From assembly GCA_014084085.1 (NCBI GenBank), contig NPFB01000006.1, positions 86,816-117,324 of the forward strand: DNA of 30,509 bases, given 5' to 3'. Numbering within the stretch: the first letter of the stretch is position 1; every line of letters begins with the position of its first letter. The notes beneath the pieces were generated by a model, which was not told the DNA's origin, did not search any database, and was given only the letters and a program-made list of their open reading frames with translations. This stretch comes from Hondaea fermentalgiana. Its lineage: Eukaryota > Sar > Bigyra > Thraustochytrida > Thraustochytriidae. This document shows positions 19,036 through 28,390 of this stretch, piece after piece. A program made the translations under genes and the position numbers.

Positions 19036-19063
19036 CGCCTCGCCTCGCCTCGCCTCGCCTCGC
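19036..19063. repeat. CGCCT pentanucleotide repeat at gap edge
   Basis: Five and a half copies of CGCCT begin at the first called base after the N gap, so the array may extend into the missing sequence. Confidence 0.9.
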
Positions 19064-20000
19064 GCAGCCTCTCCCTCCCTGACCCTGACGGTCTGCCGGA
19101 TCCCGCTCCGCTCCAATCCCCGCGAGCTCAGCGCCGCCGGGGACAGTGCAGGCAGGTCCGCGCGCGCGCGATCCCGCCGGCGGCGCAGCGCGCGACGACG
19201 CGGCGCTCGCGCGGCTCGTGCCTGCGCGTGGTCTGCCTCCGCGCTTCGTACGTTCGAAGTTTGCCTGCGCCTCCGTCGCCGTCTGCCTGCGCGAGGGTCG
19301 CGCGCCCCTGTTTTGTGTGGGACCTGCCTGCTTGCCTGCCTGCCTGCTTGCTTGTGTTGCGTGCCTGCTTGGATAAGAAAGAAAGAGGGCAGCCGAGGCA
19401 AGCGAGCGCGCAGCCTCGCTCGCGGCAGCCGCCAAGGCGCCAGGCCCCGCCGCGCGGCCAGAGAAACCTGCCCAGGGCGCTCGATCGGCGCTCGACCGGG
19501 CCGGTCGCCCCCCCGGGATGGCTCGGCGACGAGACGGTGGCTGGCTGCGGTCAGCTGCAGGTCGCGGGCCCGGTCTCCGGGCCTGGCCTGCGAGCGCACA
19601 CCGTGCGGCAGGCGTCGCGAGCAGCGGCACGGACAGCTACGGCGAGGACGCTGTGTCTGGATGGAGCTCGAGCGCGGGGGAGAACGAGGACTATACGCGC
19701 GCGCCGAGGCGCTTACGTAGGCTGACGTGCGCGCTTGCGTGACCTGGCAGACGGAGGAACGAACAAACGAAAGCCGCGAGCCAAGAGGCAGAAGCAGGAG
19801 CCGAGAGCCGAAAGCCAAGCCAAAGCTTACTTTTTAGAAGTCCTCGAGCGAGCAGCCGCAGACCAGCGCAGAAGGCTCCGGGGTGGATGAGTGGAAGGAT
19901 GGATGGAAGCATTGATCGCTCGCTCGCTTGGTCAAGGAAAGAAGCGACCTGGCAACTGGGGCCAGAAACGCTCTTCTCTTGACGTCTTGGAAATGTATAG

Positions 20001-20045
20001 GCTTGGTTGGCGTGGCGTGGCGTGGCTTGGCTTGGCTCGGCTCGA
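20001..20045. repeat. GGCGT/GGCTT/GGCTC pentanucleotide array
   Basis: About eight diverged five-base units (GGCTT, GGTTG, GCGTG, GGCTC phases) lie in tandem in noncoding sequence. Confidence 0.8.
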
Positions 20046-20386
20046 CTCAATTCCGCGCTGCCTTGGCAAGCGGCGATGGGTGGCTTGCGTGGCCGTGAAC
20101 TGGATTCTCCGCCGTGCCTCGGTGCGAGTCCGTCTCGGTCTTGACCGTCTTGACCGCCCCCTGGCAGCTCACTACTACACTCGCTGTCGCATGTCTGCTC
20201 CGAGAATGCCACAAGCAGGGGAAAAGTGGATCAGCCCAGCCGCACGATGCCGAGGCAGACTAGACCAGTCTCGTTGTGCACGCCGCTGCCGGCAGCGAGC
20301 GGGCGGGACGTAGGCCTTTAGCCTAAGCATGCACAGGTCTCCAATCCTAATTCTTGTTTCGTGCACGGCCAATCGATCGTACTTGC

Positions 20387-20416
20387 CAGCAGTGGCAGCA
20401 GCAGCAGCAGCGCAGC
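20387..20416. repeat. CAG trinucleotide repeat
   Basis: A short CAG/GCA run with one interruption lies in noncoding sequence. Confidence 0.8.
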
Positions 20417-21080
20417 CTCGCCGAGGCCGTCTGTGCAGTGGCTGTGGCAAACACGCGCACGAGAGTCCCTAAAAGTTCTGCGGGCCCTAATCATTGTGCA
20501 TCATGATATACGTAGATTTGCTGTCAAAAGAAAGCACGAGGAAAAGAGACTCGAAGCCCGGGCGACGCACGCAGCTGCAGCACGGACGTCGGTCGACGCC
20601 CGGCGAGACGCAGCGGTGGCTCGCCTCGGCCCCTTCGTCGCAGTAGCGCGCAGAAGGTACGCGTGCCGTGCGTCTAGCCAAGCATCGGTAGCACGCGCTG
20701 GGCCGAAGGCAGACTCGCCGGGCGCGCGCGCGCTCGTGTGTGTGCGAACGCGCCAAAAGAGGTCCCGTCCAGCGCGCAATACGGGTCCCTATGGACACCC
20801 CCGCACCAGCTACTGTAGGGTCCCACGTACCCCTGACTGCGCGCGCGCGCTGAAAACACGGTCGGAAGAAGCTATACTGTATACGCAAGTAAGCCTCGCA
20901 GCGTCCGAGCGAAAGGGGGCAAGAAAGAAGTCTGTAAAATGTTATCCGTTGAGATAAAATGGGTTGCGCAGGAGGTTTGGCGAGCTCCTTGGCGCTCGCT
21001 GGCTGCGCGACTCGCTCGTCGGTGGTGGTTGCGGACTTGCAGGGTCGTCGTCGGCGTCGTTGTCGGCGGCGGCGGCACGC

Positions 21081-21107
21081 TCTTCTTCTTCTTCTTCTTC
21101 TTCTTTT
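21081..21107. repeat. CTT trinucleotide repeat upstream of the coiled-coil gene
   Basis: About nine TTC units end roughly 90 bases before the ATG at 21198. This polypyrimidine tract could lie in the 5' UTR or promoter. Confidence 0.9.
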
Positions 21108-21197
21108 GCTGCTTGTTCGGTTTATTATTCAGCTATTTCGCAGGCACGAGCTTGACGGCTGGCGTGCTTGCCGGCGGGGTACATAGAGTCTTTCGCG

Positions 21198-22358
21198 ATG
21201 GAGACGGAGAAGAAGCCGCCGCCCGAAGAGGCGGACGAGGACACGGTCACGAACTGGGAGGTGCGCGCCAAGGAGCTCGAGACGCAGGTGCAGGAGCTGC
21301 GCGAACAAGCAGACGCGACGCAAAACAGACATGAAGAGGAAATTGCGGATCTCCATGATGCGTGCGGCGTAGCGGAGCTGGAGGGCCAGACTCGCATCGA
21401 TGAGCTCGAGCACGAGCTCGTGCTCGCAAAGCAGAGAACAGCAAATCTCGAGGTTGAAAAAGCAGGTCTCATCGTGCTTCGAGAAGAGAATGAACGACTC
21501 AGCAAGCTCCTCATTGACATCCAAGACCAAATGTCAGAGCTCATGGCAGAGCATGCAAACGTAGCGCATGGCATCAAGCGCGAATCCTTTGACGCCCGCC
21601 TGCAGCTCGAGCATACCTTTCGCAAAACGCTCCAAGAACTTGAAAAGAAGTTGCACCAGCAAGCCTTTGACCAAATGGACAAGGAAAGCAGAACAGCTTT
21701 GATAGATCGCGCGCGCGTACAGGATGAACTCGCCCTGCAGACGGTCGGTATCGAGGCGCTGACCAAGCGATACAATGAAAAAAGTGCTCTTGTACAGACC
21801 CTGCGCACAGACAAATGTATCCTAAAAGAGCACCTTGCTTTGCAATCCAAAAAAATGAGTACGCTAAAGCAGCAGGTCGGCAAGCTTGAATCTCGTCGCA
21901 TTGACCTCGAAGAATCCCTCGAGGCCGCACAAGCCGAAGCCGCGGATGCGAGTGCGCTTCGCAGCCGGGTCAAGGAACTCGAGACATTGCTTGACGAACG
22001 GACGACCGCACACATGGAGGCCGAGGCTCGCGCTGATGACTACAAGGCCAAACATCTACGCGCGAGTGAGAAACTTCGAGCCATCGAGCTTGGCAAAAAG
22101 GGCAAAAGGAAACTTCCGTCCATCGCCAAGAATGACGCGCTCTTCCAGGCGCTTGCGGGTCTCGGAAGGTCAGCAACATCGACTTCCGTGGCGCTAAGCG
22201 GCTCACAGGACGGTGGACCGGAAACCTTGGGGAACGAGGCGCTTGTTGGGCCTTCACTGCGCGACAACAAGTCTGTGCCAGCATTGCCCAAAAGCACCTA
22301 TACAGGCATCCTCGAAACGTGGAACGCCAAGTTCAATCAAAAGAGGGACTTTTACTAA
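21198..22358 (+). CDS. Coiled-coil protein, possibly BBOF1/CFAP157-like
   Basis: The open frame extends a few codons upstream, but the first true ATG is at 21198 (METEKKPPPEEADED), giving 386 residues. From about residue 20 to 305 the protein is nearly continuous heptad-rich coiled coil (ELETQVQELREQ, LEHELVLAKQRTANLEVEKA, KTLQELEKKLHQQ, SALRSRVKELETLL). A basic patch (KKGKRKLPSIAKN) and a Gly/Ser-rich C-terminus ending NQKRDFY follow. The middle part (FDQMDKESRTALIDRARVQDEL followed by further helix) is reminiscent of the BBOF1/CFAP157 basal-body and axoneme families, which would suit an organism with flagellate zoospores. Coiled coils give false resemblance easily, so the family is only a suggestion. 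No intron is evident. Confidence 0.75.
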   Translation: METEKKPPPEEADEDTVTNWEVRAKELETQVQELREQADATQNRHEEEIADLHDACGVAELEGQTRIDELEHELVLAKQRTANLEVEKAGLIVLREENERLSKLLIDIQDQMSELMAEHANVAHGIKRESFDARLQLEHTFRKTLQELEKKLHQQAFDQMDKESRTALIDRARVQDELALQTVGIEALTKRYNEKSALVQTLRTDKCILKEHLALQSKKMSTLKQQVGKLESRRIDLEESLEAAQAEAADASALRSRVKELETLLDERTTAHMEAEARADDYKAKHLRASEKLRAIELGKKGKRKLPSIAKNDALFQALAGLGRSATSTSVALSGSQDGGPETLGNEALVGPSLRDNKSVPALPKSTYTGILETWNAKFNQKRDFY

Positions 22359-22848
22359 GCGTAGTTTGCTGGTGTTGTTTTGTTCCAGTTTTGCTTGTGG
22401 CAGCAAGTGCATTGGCAGTGAAAGTATTGCCGGCTTGTCAAAAGCGTCCGCTCGCCAAAAAGAGAGACGTTGACGAAATTGATGTTTTTTCTTCTGACTT
22501 GCTTTGTTGGCATGCAAAGATCAAAAATCGAAGAAGCACCTCGAGGGTCTTCTTTCCTGTTCAAGTGCGTACGCATCTCTGGGACGCGGCAGAGCAAGCA
22601 AGTATCAAATCATCAAGAGCAGAGACGTGGATAACAGAAAAGAAAAAGAAGAATTGGTTGCTATTGTCATAAGATTCTTTGTAAACGAGAAAAAACAATC
22701 TTCGTTTTTCGAGACACAAGAATCTATCTGACTCGAACGACGCCTGTACAGAGCCAGCCAGTGAAAACTGACCATTTTTTGGTGTAGGGGGTGAAATGGA
22801 GGAGAGTGGGGTAGAAAGATAGGTTTGCGTGATGCAGCACTGCAGTCC
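22359..22848. other. Spacer between convergent genes
   Basis: These 490 bases lie between the stops of the coiled-coil gene (plus) and the MAP kinase gene (minus). They are AT-richer than the coding flanks, with T-rich and A-rich tracts suitable for 3' UTRs. No gene or repeat is recognised. Confidence 0.45.
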
Positions 22849-25581
22849 TTAGTGCATCATGCGCGTTGAGCGCGTGCGACGAGAGCTGGAAGACATTGCA
22901 TTTGGCGCACTCGACATGGAGCCCATCGATGACCCGGACGCAGAAGCCTGAAGGGCAGCCGAGGGAGGAGGAAGTCCTGTACTCTGCATTTTGCGCGAGC
23001 GCGTCTGAACACCATACGAGGAAGACGCGGGCATGTGTGAACGATGGGGGTGCTTCATGGACATTCCCATGCCCCCCCCCATCGCGGCGTTCGAGGATTT
23101 TTGGCTTGCTCCTGCTCCAACTCGCTTGTACATTGCCGAAGAAGACATGCCCGGCTGCTGATGATGGCCAGAGTTGTATGCAGCCCCACGGTTGATTTCT
23201 CGCAGTGGGAGTTCTGTTCCATTGTGAGCGCGCTGCTTGCGCAAAATGTTACGAATGGGAAGCATAGTGGACGAGGCTGACGACGAGGACGCAGAGGAGA
23301 CCGACGCTGACGAGAGCGTCGAAGAGGAAGATGATGACGAGGAGGCGCCGCCCATGTCGTCCTTTTGCTCCTCTTGCACGTTACCATACCGTTGCGCGGA
23401 TCTCGACGACTGACGGTGCAGACGATGGTGAGGATTGCGAGCGTCAAACTCGTCCTCGTCATAAACGGCAGCGTCCTGTTCGCCGTTTTCGTAATTGTTG
23501 TTGTTGTTGTTGTTGCTATTACTGCTGCTGCTGCTGCGGATGCGCGAACCATGGACGTGGTGGCCGCAGTTGGACCGGTATTGGCCCCCATGGCCGAGGT
23601 CCTCCTCATCGGAGCAAGACATGGGCGATGAGACCGTCTCTACAGGCTGAGATCGGGCCCGCGAAATGCTCGAAATCGAGTACGAGCGATGTACACTGGG
23701 AAGACGAGGCATTTCATGGCCGGTGACCGACTTTGAAAGCTTGTTGGAGGTGGAAATAATGCGCGAGGTAAAGCTGCGGCTCTTTTTCCGAAGTCGCGCT
23801 CCATCAGGATGCGAACCAGCGTCGCCATGCTGCTGTTGTTGCTGATGGTATGAAGGCTGCGAGCGACTCGTGGTCACGTGATCCTCCTCGCGAGACTGAT
23901 ACGTGTCGTACATGGGCTGTGTGCCCGTGGCCATGCCATTAACGTTGTCCGAGGCATACGTCTTGGTCGTCTTCACCCTGCGGGAACTTCTCGAAAGACG
24001 ATGCGGATCCATGTGCGTGTCGCCCTCGACATCCATTCGATGGTAGTCGCGCGCGGGGCGTACTTCTTGAGCAGAATGCGGGCGACTGGGTCTGGACATG
24101 ACCGCGTTCCCATCCCTGTCTTGCTGTTTGTTTGATGCCCGACTCTCTGAAGACGAAGAGGTGGAGATAGTCGACGAGCTGGAGTCCACCGAAGAGGAGG
24201 AAGTGTGATGCTCCCTGCTTCCATTGCTGCTGCTACTCTCCATGTCGTCGTCTTGGTCGCGAGCAGAGGTGTGGCGGATGTCCCGGTTCTTCCGGTTGCT
24301 GTGCGAGCTGTTTTCGATGTTGGTGTCGGAGACTGCCGCGGTGCCTTTATTCTTGTCGGAGGTCGTTCGCGCAGACATGGTTTTGCGAGACGTCGACGTG
24401 GACGAGGCAGAGGATGACGACGAGCTCGTTGCGCAAACCCTTGCGTGAAGTGCCCGAATGGAAGTATCGATTCGAGCGGCGGTGGAGCGGCGCGCGCGCT
24501 TGGGCGGCGGACGCAGGCCGTGCTCCTCGACAAAGTCGGCGACCTCATCAATAATGATCTCGCGCAGGGCCTTTTCATCGAGCTCCTGCTGCTCGAACTC
24601 AAAATTGAAGCGCGTCTCATCAATTTCCGGAATGTGGACAGCCTTACCCTTGAGTGGGGCATTGTCGAAAAAGGGGTGAGCAAGGGCGCTTTCTACGGTC
24701 GTGCGGTCTGACGCAGAGAATCGGATGCAAGACGACATAAAATGAATTGCCTCTTGGCACGCGTGCGGGTAGATGGAGGCGAGATCAACGGGTCCTTTTT
24801 TCGGGAGCGAGCGCAGGAACTGGATGGCCTGGGAATTCTTAATGTATGCAGTCTCTGAGGAGTGCGGGGTCCCAATGACGTCAAAAATGAGCTGAAGCTG
24901 GTGCACAAAGTTTTTGCCGGGGAAAAGAGGCGTGCGCCCAAGGAGCTCTGCAAAGATACAACCGATCGACCACACGTCGACGGCGGCAGTGTACTTGCCG
25001 TCAGGCGAGAGCATGAGCTCTGGAGGGCGATACCAGCGCGTGACGACGTGCTCGGTCATGAGCGGCTTTCCGTCGGAGGCGTCTGGGGCGCGACGCGCAA
25101 GGCCAAAGTCGCTGATGCGCAGATCGCAGTTCTTCGAAACGAGCAAGTTCGCCGGTTTGAGATCTCTGTGGAGAATGCCCTTGGAGTGAAGAAACTCGAT
25201 GCCGAGGACAAGCTGGTACATGAAGTGCTTGTGATGGGAAATGCTGAGTTTCTGGCTGCTCTGAATGATGCGATGGAGATCAGTGTCCATGCACTCCATA
25301 CCAATGTAGAGTGAGTCTTCGCTATCCCCGAGCATGAGATCGACGAGCGTGATGATGTTGGGATGCTGTCCGCAATGACGGAGGAGGCGGATTTCCCGAA
25401 GGGTGTGCTTGGCATCGTAGACGGACTTTGCCATGGGGCAAATTTTCTTGATGGCGACTTTGTTGCCGGTTTTGGCGTCGCGTGTTGAGCACACGACGCC
25501 ATATGCGCCTTTGCCGAGCGCTTTGATGAACGAATAACGATCATCAATGTCAAATTTGGTGCCGTAGGCGTCGAAGACCAT
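22849..25581 (-). CDS. MAP-kinase-type CMGC protein kinase with T-E-H activation motif and long low-complexity tail
   Basis: The 910-residue single exon starts at ATG (MVFDAYGTKFDIDDRY). The kinase domain spans about residues 16-305: glycine loop GKGAYG (23-28), ATP-anchoring Lys45 (VAIKK), catalytic loop HRDLKPAN (138-145), DFG (158-160), VVTRWYRPPELM (179-190) and a CMGC insert. Past it, IDETRFNFEFEQQELDEKAL (320-339) matches the MAPK C-terminal lobe wrap. These features assign it to the MAPK family. The activation-loop motif is T176-E177-H178 instead of TEY/TDY/TGY (ACC GAG CAC on the minus strand), so the tyrosine normally phosphorylated by a dual-specificity MAPKK is absent. Residues about 360-910 are Ser/Asn/Arg/His-rich low complexity (poly-Ser, NNNN and QQQQ runs), probably disordered and rich in phosphosites. 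Substrates and upstream kinases cannot be read from the sequence. Confidence 0.93.
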   Translation of the reverse strand: MVFDAYGTKFDIDDRYSFIKALGKGAYGVVCSTRDAKTGNKVAIKKICPMAKSVYDAKHTLREIRLLRHCGQHPNIITLVDLMLGDSEDSLYIGMECMDTDLHRIIQSSQKLSISHHKHFMYQLVLGIEFLHSKGILHRDLKPANLLVSKNCDLRISDFGLARRAPDASDGKPLMTEHVVTRWYRPPELMLSPDGKYTAAVDVWSIGCIFAELLGRTPLFPGKNFVHQLQLIFDVIGTPHSSETAYIKNSQAIQFLRSLPKKGPVDLASIYPHACQEAIHFMSSCIRFSASDRTTVESALAHPFFDNAPLKGKAVHIPEIDETRFNFEFEQQELDEKALREIIIDEVADFVEEHGLRPPPKRARRSTAARIDTSIRALHARVCATSSSSSSASSTSTSRKTMSARTTSDKNKGTAAVSDTNIENSSHSNRKNRDIRHTSARDQDDDMESSSSNGSREHHTSSSSVDSSSSTISTSSSSESRASNKQQDRDGNAVMSRPSRPHSAQEVRPARDYHRMDVEGDTHMDPHRLSRSSRRVKTTKTYASDNVNGMATGTQPMYDTYQSREEDHVTTSRSQPSYHQQQQQHGDAGSHPDGARLRKKSRSFTSRIISTSNKLSKSVTGHEMPRLPSVHRSYSISSISRARSQPVETVSSPMSCSDEEDLGHGGQYRSNCGHHVHGSRIRSSSSSNSNNNNNNNYENGEQDAAVYDEDEFDARNPHHRLHRQSSRSAQRYGNVQEEQKDDMGGASSSSSSSSTLSSASVSSASSSSASSTMLPIRNILRKQRAHNGTELPLREINRGAAYNSGHHQQPGMSSSAMYKRVGAGASQKSSNAAMGGGMGMSMKHPHRSHMPASSSYGVQTRSRKMQSTGLPPPSAALQASASGSSMGSMSSAPNAMSSSSRRTRSTRMMH
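23498..23540. repeat. GTT/GCT trinucleotide repeats inside the kinase tail
   Basis: A GTT run passes through ATTACT into a GCT run. On the coding (minus) strand it encodes Ser and then Asn homopolymer stretches in the kinase tail. A similar short poly-Asn tract occurs in the lipase gene near 18055-18075. Confidence 0.85.
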
Positions 25582-25965
25582 GGTTGGCGTGTTTCTTTGT
25601 CAAGACTTGGGTATCTTCACTTCTTTCTCGCCCGGCCACCCAGACACGTGCTCAAGACCGCGCAAGTTCGGATTTAAAATGTCTCCAACGCGGACAATGT
25701 CACGCGCCGATAGGAGCTGATCGATGTTTGTCCTCTGCGCGCGGAAAGGCCGGAGGGCGCGACTACGTCCAGCCAGGTCCACAAAGAACGCCAGTGGCTG
25801 CGTCTGGCCTGGTTTGGCGTGCGATGCGCGATGCGCGATGCGCTCTCAGGTTGGCTTAAGCCGCCGTCCGTCAAGTCGCTGGGATTTGCCTTTTGATCTG
25901 TCTTGCTGGCGGAGGCGATGAGGACCGAGGTAGCACGGCGAAGTCGTCCAGGCGAGCAATCAAAG

Positions 25966-25987
25966 CTGTCTGTCTGTCTGTCTGTCT
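25966..25987. repeat. TGTC tetranucleotide microsatellite
   Basis: About five copies of CTGT/TGTC lie in tandem upstream of the kinase gene. Confidence 0.9.
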
Positions 25988-26822
25988 CAGCCGGCCGGGG
26001 CAACCCGTCGGCTCTGAAATTGAGAGCGTGAGAGCAAAAGGTGGTTACATTGCTAAGTTCCGAGATCAGGTGTGCACGCACGCGAAACGTTCGTTTGCCC
26101 TGGCACGTTTTTTTTTCTTTGCTTGTCGCTGCGGCAGCGAGGAGGCATTCATTCGCGCGGGCGACGTCCGGAGGCCTTGGAAACCAGCGGCGCGCGCGCG
26201 CGCGCGGCCTCGTGGGCGGGCGGGGCGGGCCCCCAATGCCCCTCCTTCCTTCGAAACGCGCGCAGAAGACAGCGGGAAGCAGGGGGCGCAAGAGCGGGAG
26301 AGAGGGGTCGCAAAAGTGGAGCCCCACATTGGAGAGCAAGGAAAACAAAAAGAAAAGAGGGAAAACGAGTCAGGTGAGAGCGCCTGTCAATCAAATGGTC
26401 CATCGATCGACCATCGAAGCCCGTCGATCACAATCTTTGCGCAAGCAAGAATGGCAATGCGATGCGCGACGAGGTGAGGCGGTACGACGCGGACGGTGGT
26501 CGGGCAGGTCGCGTGCATCGTCGCTCGGATGTATGGATTGTCTGCGAGGGAAAGGAAAAAGGGAAAGTGGAGAGAATGAGAATGAGTCCGTGGTCGTTTC
26601 GTGTCGTCGTTTCGTGTCGCGTGTTCTTGCGGCAGCGGTCACGGCTCGGCTTTGGCCATGCATGAGTTTGCTGGATAGCTGGCTTGATGGCTGGCTGGAG
26701 GGGTGGTCTTTGGGGCTCGAGGACCAAAACGTGGGAAACGCCAGCCATCTGGGCGAGGCTGAGCGCGCTGCGCCGATCATGCGCACGCGACCCACCTCGC
26801 GCTTGACATTCGACCGAGAGCC

Positions 26823-26890
26823 GCGAGCGAGCGAGCGAGCGAGGGAGGGAGGGAAGGAAGGAAGGAAGGAAGGTGGGAAGGAAGGTCAGA
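26823..26890. repeat. GAGC then GGAA tetranucleotide microsatellite
   Basis: Four GAGC units pass into GAGG and then into several GGAA units with one interruption. The tract is purine-rich and noncoding. Confidence 0.9.
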
Positions 26891-27273
26891 ATACAAGGAA
26901 GGCTATTAAGGAGGGAAGGAAGAGGAGACCTCGAAACCGCGCATAATTGCAGCCCCAATGCAGCTGACGTGAGGAAGCGCTCTCAATTTTCAATGCCTTG
27001 CCTTGCTTGATGAAAATTCAGCGGGCCGGACGGCCGAGGCAGCTCGATCCTGCATCCTGCTCCTTTTGGCCATTCTACCGCGCGCGGCAGCTGCGGAGCC
27101 TGGCCGCATCACTCCCTTTGCGAACCACCACCACCGCCCTCTCTGGCGGTTTCGCCCGCGCGCCCATGCGCGCGCCCCGGTGTGTGCCTCCATGTCGCAC
27201 ACCTCTGCCACCCCAAGGGGTGTGCGCGCGCACCCCTCCCCCCTCACTCTGTCCGCACACGCGGCCTTGCCTC

Positions 27274-27286
27274 TAGGGTTAGGGTA
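27274..27286. promoter_or_regulatory. Telomere-repeat-like box upstream of eL24
   Basis: TAGGGTTAGGGTA contains two TTAGGG-type units about 340 bases before the eL24 start codon. Short telo-boxes (AAACCCTA) are established promoter elements of ribosomal-protein genes in plants; a similar role here is inference. It could instead be a chance match or a short interstitial telomeric relic. Confidence 0.4.
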
Positions 27287-27620
27287 CTAAAGGTGCGGCA
27301 AGCAGAGGGAACGCGGGGAAGGGCATTCTGGGGCGCGGGGCGCCGCGAGGGGGCCGGTTTGGGGCACTTGCGGCGCGGTTTGGCGCACTTGCGGGGGGCG
27401 GGGAGAAGTGGGTTTTGCGCGGGAAAAGCCCTTGTGGCGGGCGGCAGGAAGGAAGGGAGGGGGGAAGGGAGGGAGGGGAGAGAGGCAGAGGGGAGAAAGC
27501 AGGCGGCGTGGGTGGGCGGCGGAGAAAGGAGGCGGCGGCGGCGGCAGCGGCGGCAGAGCAGAAGCAGTAAGGGTCGCGGAGTGCAGAGCGCGCGCGGTCG
27601 GCTCGGAGCGGAGAGGAAAG

Positions 27621-27998
27621 ATGGTCGTCAAGACGGACGTGTGCTCCTACACGGAGTTCAAGATCTACCCCGGCCACGGCATCAAGTTCGTGCGCAAGGA
27701 TGGTCAGCCGCTGGTGTTCATCAATTCCAAGGCCATGAGCCTTTACCAGCAGAAGATCAAGCCCACCAAGCTCACGTGGACGACCGGCTGGAGGCGGCTG
27801 AACAAGAAGGACAAGCGCGACGACGGCAAGCGCATCCGCCGGCGAAAGGTCGCCGCCAAGCAGAAGCCCATTGTTGGCCTCTCGCTTGACCAGCTCAAGA
27901 AGAAGCGCGACCCCAAGGAGAAGAGCGCCGCCCGCGAGGCCGCCCAGAAGGAGGTCCAGGCCCGCCAGAAGAAGTCCAAGAAGGTCATCAAGAAGTAA
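27621..27998 (+). CDS. RPL24: 60S ribosomal protein eL24 (L24e)
   Basis: The 125-residue protein starts at ATG 27621 (MVVKTDVCSYTEFKIYPGHG). The N-terminal domain follows the eL24 pattern: C-S-x-T-E-F-K-IYPGHGIKFVRKDG, then FINSKAMSLYQQKIKPTKLTW and GWRRLNKK, which is the L24e fold that packs on the large subunit near the 30S/40S interface. The second half is a Lys/Arg/Ala-rich helix (KKRDPKEKSAAREAAQKEV) ending KKVIKK, as in eukaryotic eL24. The length is slightly below the human protein (157 residues). The frame is open upstream to 27408, but that part is Gly/Arg-rich leader sequence and the family's N-terminus aligns with the ATG at 27621. No intron lies in the coding part. Codon use is strongly biased to GC-ending codons (AAG, GCC, CGC), as expected for high expression. 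Confidence 0.95.
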   Translation: MVVKTDVCSYTEFKIYPGHGIKFVRKDGQPLVFINSKAMSLYQQKIKPTKLTWTTGWRRLNKKDKRDDGKRIRRRKVAAKQKPIVGLSLDQLKKKRDPKEKSAAREAAQKEVQARQKKSKKVIKK

Positions 27999-28315
27999 AG
28001 CATGCTTTATAAATTTGGCCATTTTGCGCCCAGCCATTCCTTTTCTCGTTTTTTCGATTTTGTTCACGCGTTTACGCGTCAGATTGACCTCGTTCGCTTT
28101 CTTCGCGTGCGTCTTGCCCTTTTGGTCAGGTGCCGTGCACAGCACCAGCACCAGCACCAGCAACACACCGGCAGAAACAAAAGCGAAAGCAAAGGTAGCA
28201 CTTGCTTCTGCGCGCACGTCTTGCTGACCTGATGTGAATGGTATGAGTCTGACTTTTCGCGTCTTGCTTTCTCTTGTCTTGATTGTCCACGGTTCTTCGA
28301 CGTGTCTGATGAGCT

Positions 28316-28390
28316 GCTTTTCAAAGGAAGAGTCGCTTTTCAAAGGGAGAGTTCCTTTTCAAAGGAAGAGTTCCTTTTTAAAGGGGTTCC
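28316..28390. repeat. 19-nt tandem repeat, about 3.8 copies
   Basis: The unit is approximately GCTTTTCAAAGGAAGAGTC. Units start at 28316, 28335, 28354 and 28373; the last is diverged and truncated. Each unit contains the near-palindrome CTTTTCAAAGG. Confidence 0.85.

Larger units (their letters stand above)
18314..21197. other. Long GC-rich spacer with assembly gap and microsatellites
   Basis: No gene is supported here. The stretch lies between the divergent starts of the lipase (minus) and the coiled-coil gene (plus), so it holds both promoters. It contains GCT and GAGCTGAGCG repeats (about 18487-18563), the N gap, CGCCT, GGCTT/GGCGT, CAG and CTT simple repeats, and CG runs near 20720 and 20840. 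Open frames are Arg/Ala-rich, overlapping and composition-driven; some run through the Ns. A real exon could be hidden by the gap. Confidence 0.5.
25582..27620. other. Two-kilobase divergent spacer between kinase and eL24 genes
   Basis: No gene is supported. The spacer holds the promoters of both neighbours. It carries TGTC repeats (25966-25987), a CG run (about 26188-26206), GAGC/GGAA repeats (26823-26890), a telomere-like box (27274-27286) and a long G/A-rich tract on the plus strand (about 27440-27540) just upstream of the eL24 start. Open frames across 25900-26950 are Arg/Gly/Ser-rich, run in several phases at once and show no domain. Confidence 0.5.

Noticed and set aside
18757..19818. 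Long minus- and plus-strand ORFs reading through the N gap
   Set aside because: The Ns remove stop codons artificially, and the flanks are Arg/Ala-rich with frames open in several phases.
20939..21334. 131-codon ORF with a poly-Phe run upstream of the coiled-coil gene
   Set aside because: The hydrophobic run is the CTT microsatellite, and the frame overlaps the well-supported coiled-coil frame.
26041..26946. 301-codon plus-strand ORF between the kinase and eL24 genes
   Set aside because: Composition-driven Arg/Gly/Ser sequence translating microsatellites (GEREGGKEGRKEGG type), no domain, no ATG-supported coding signal.
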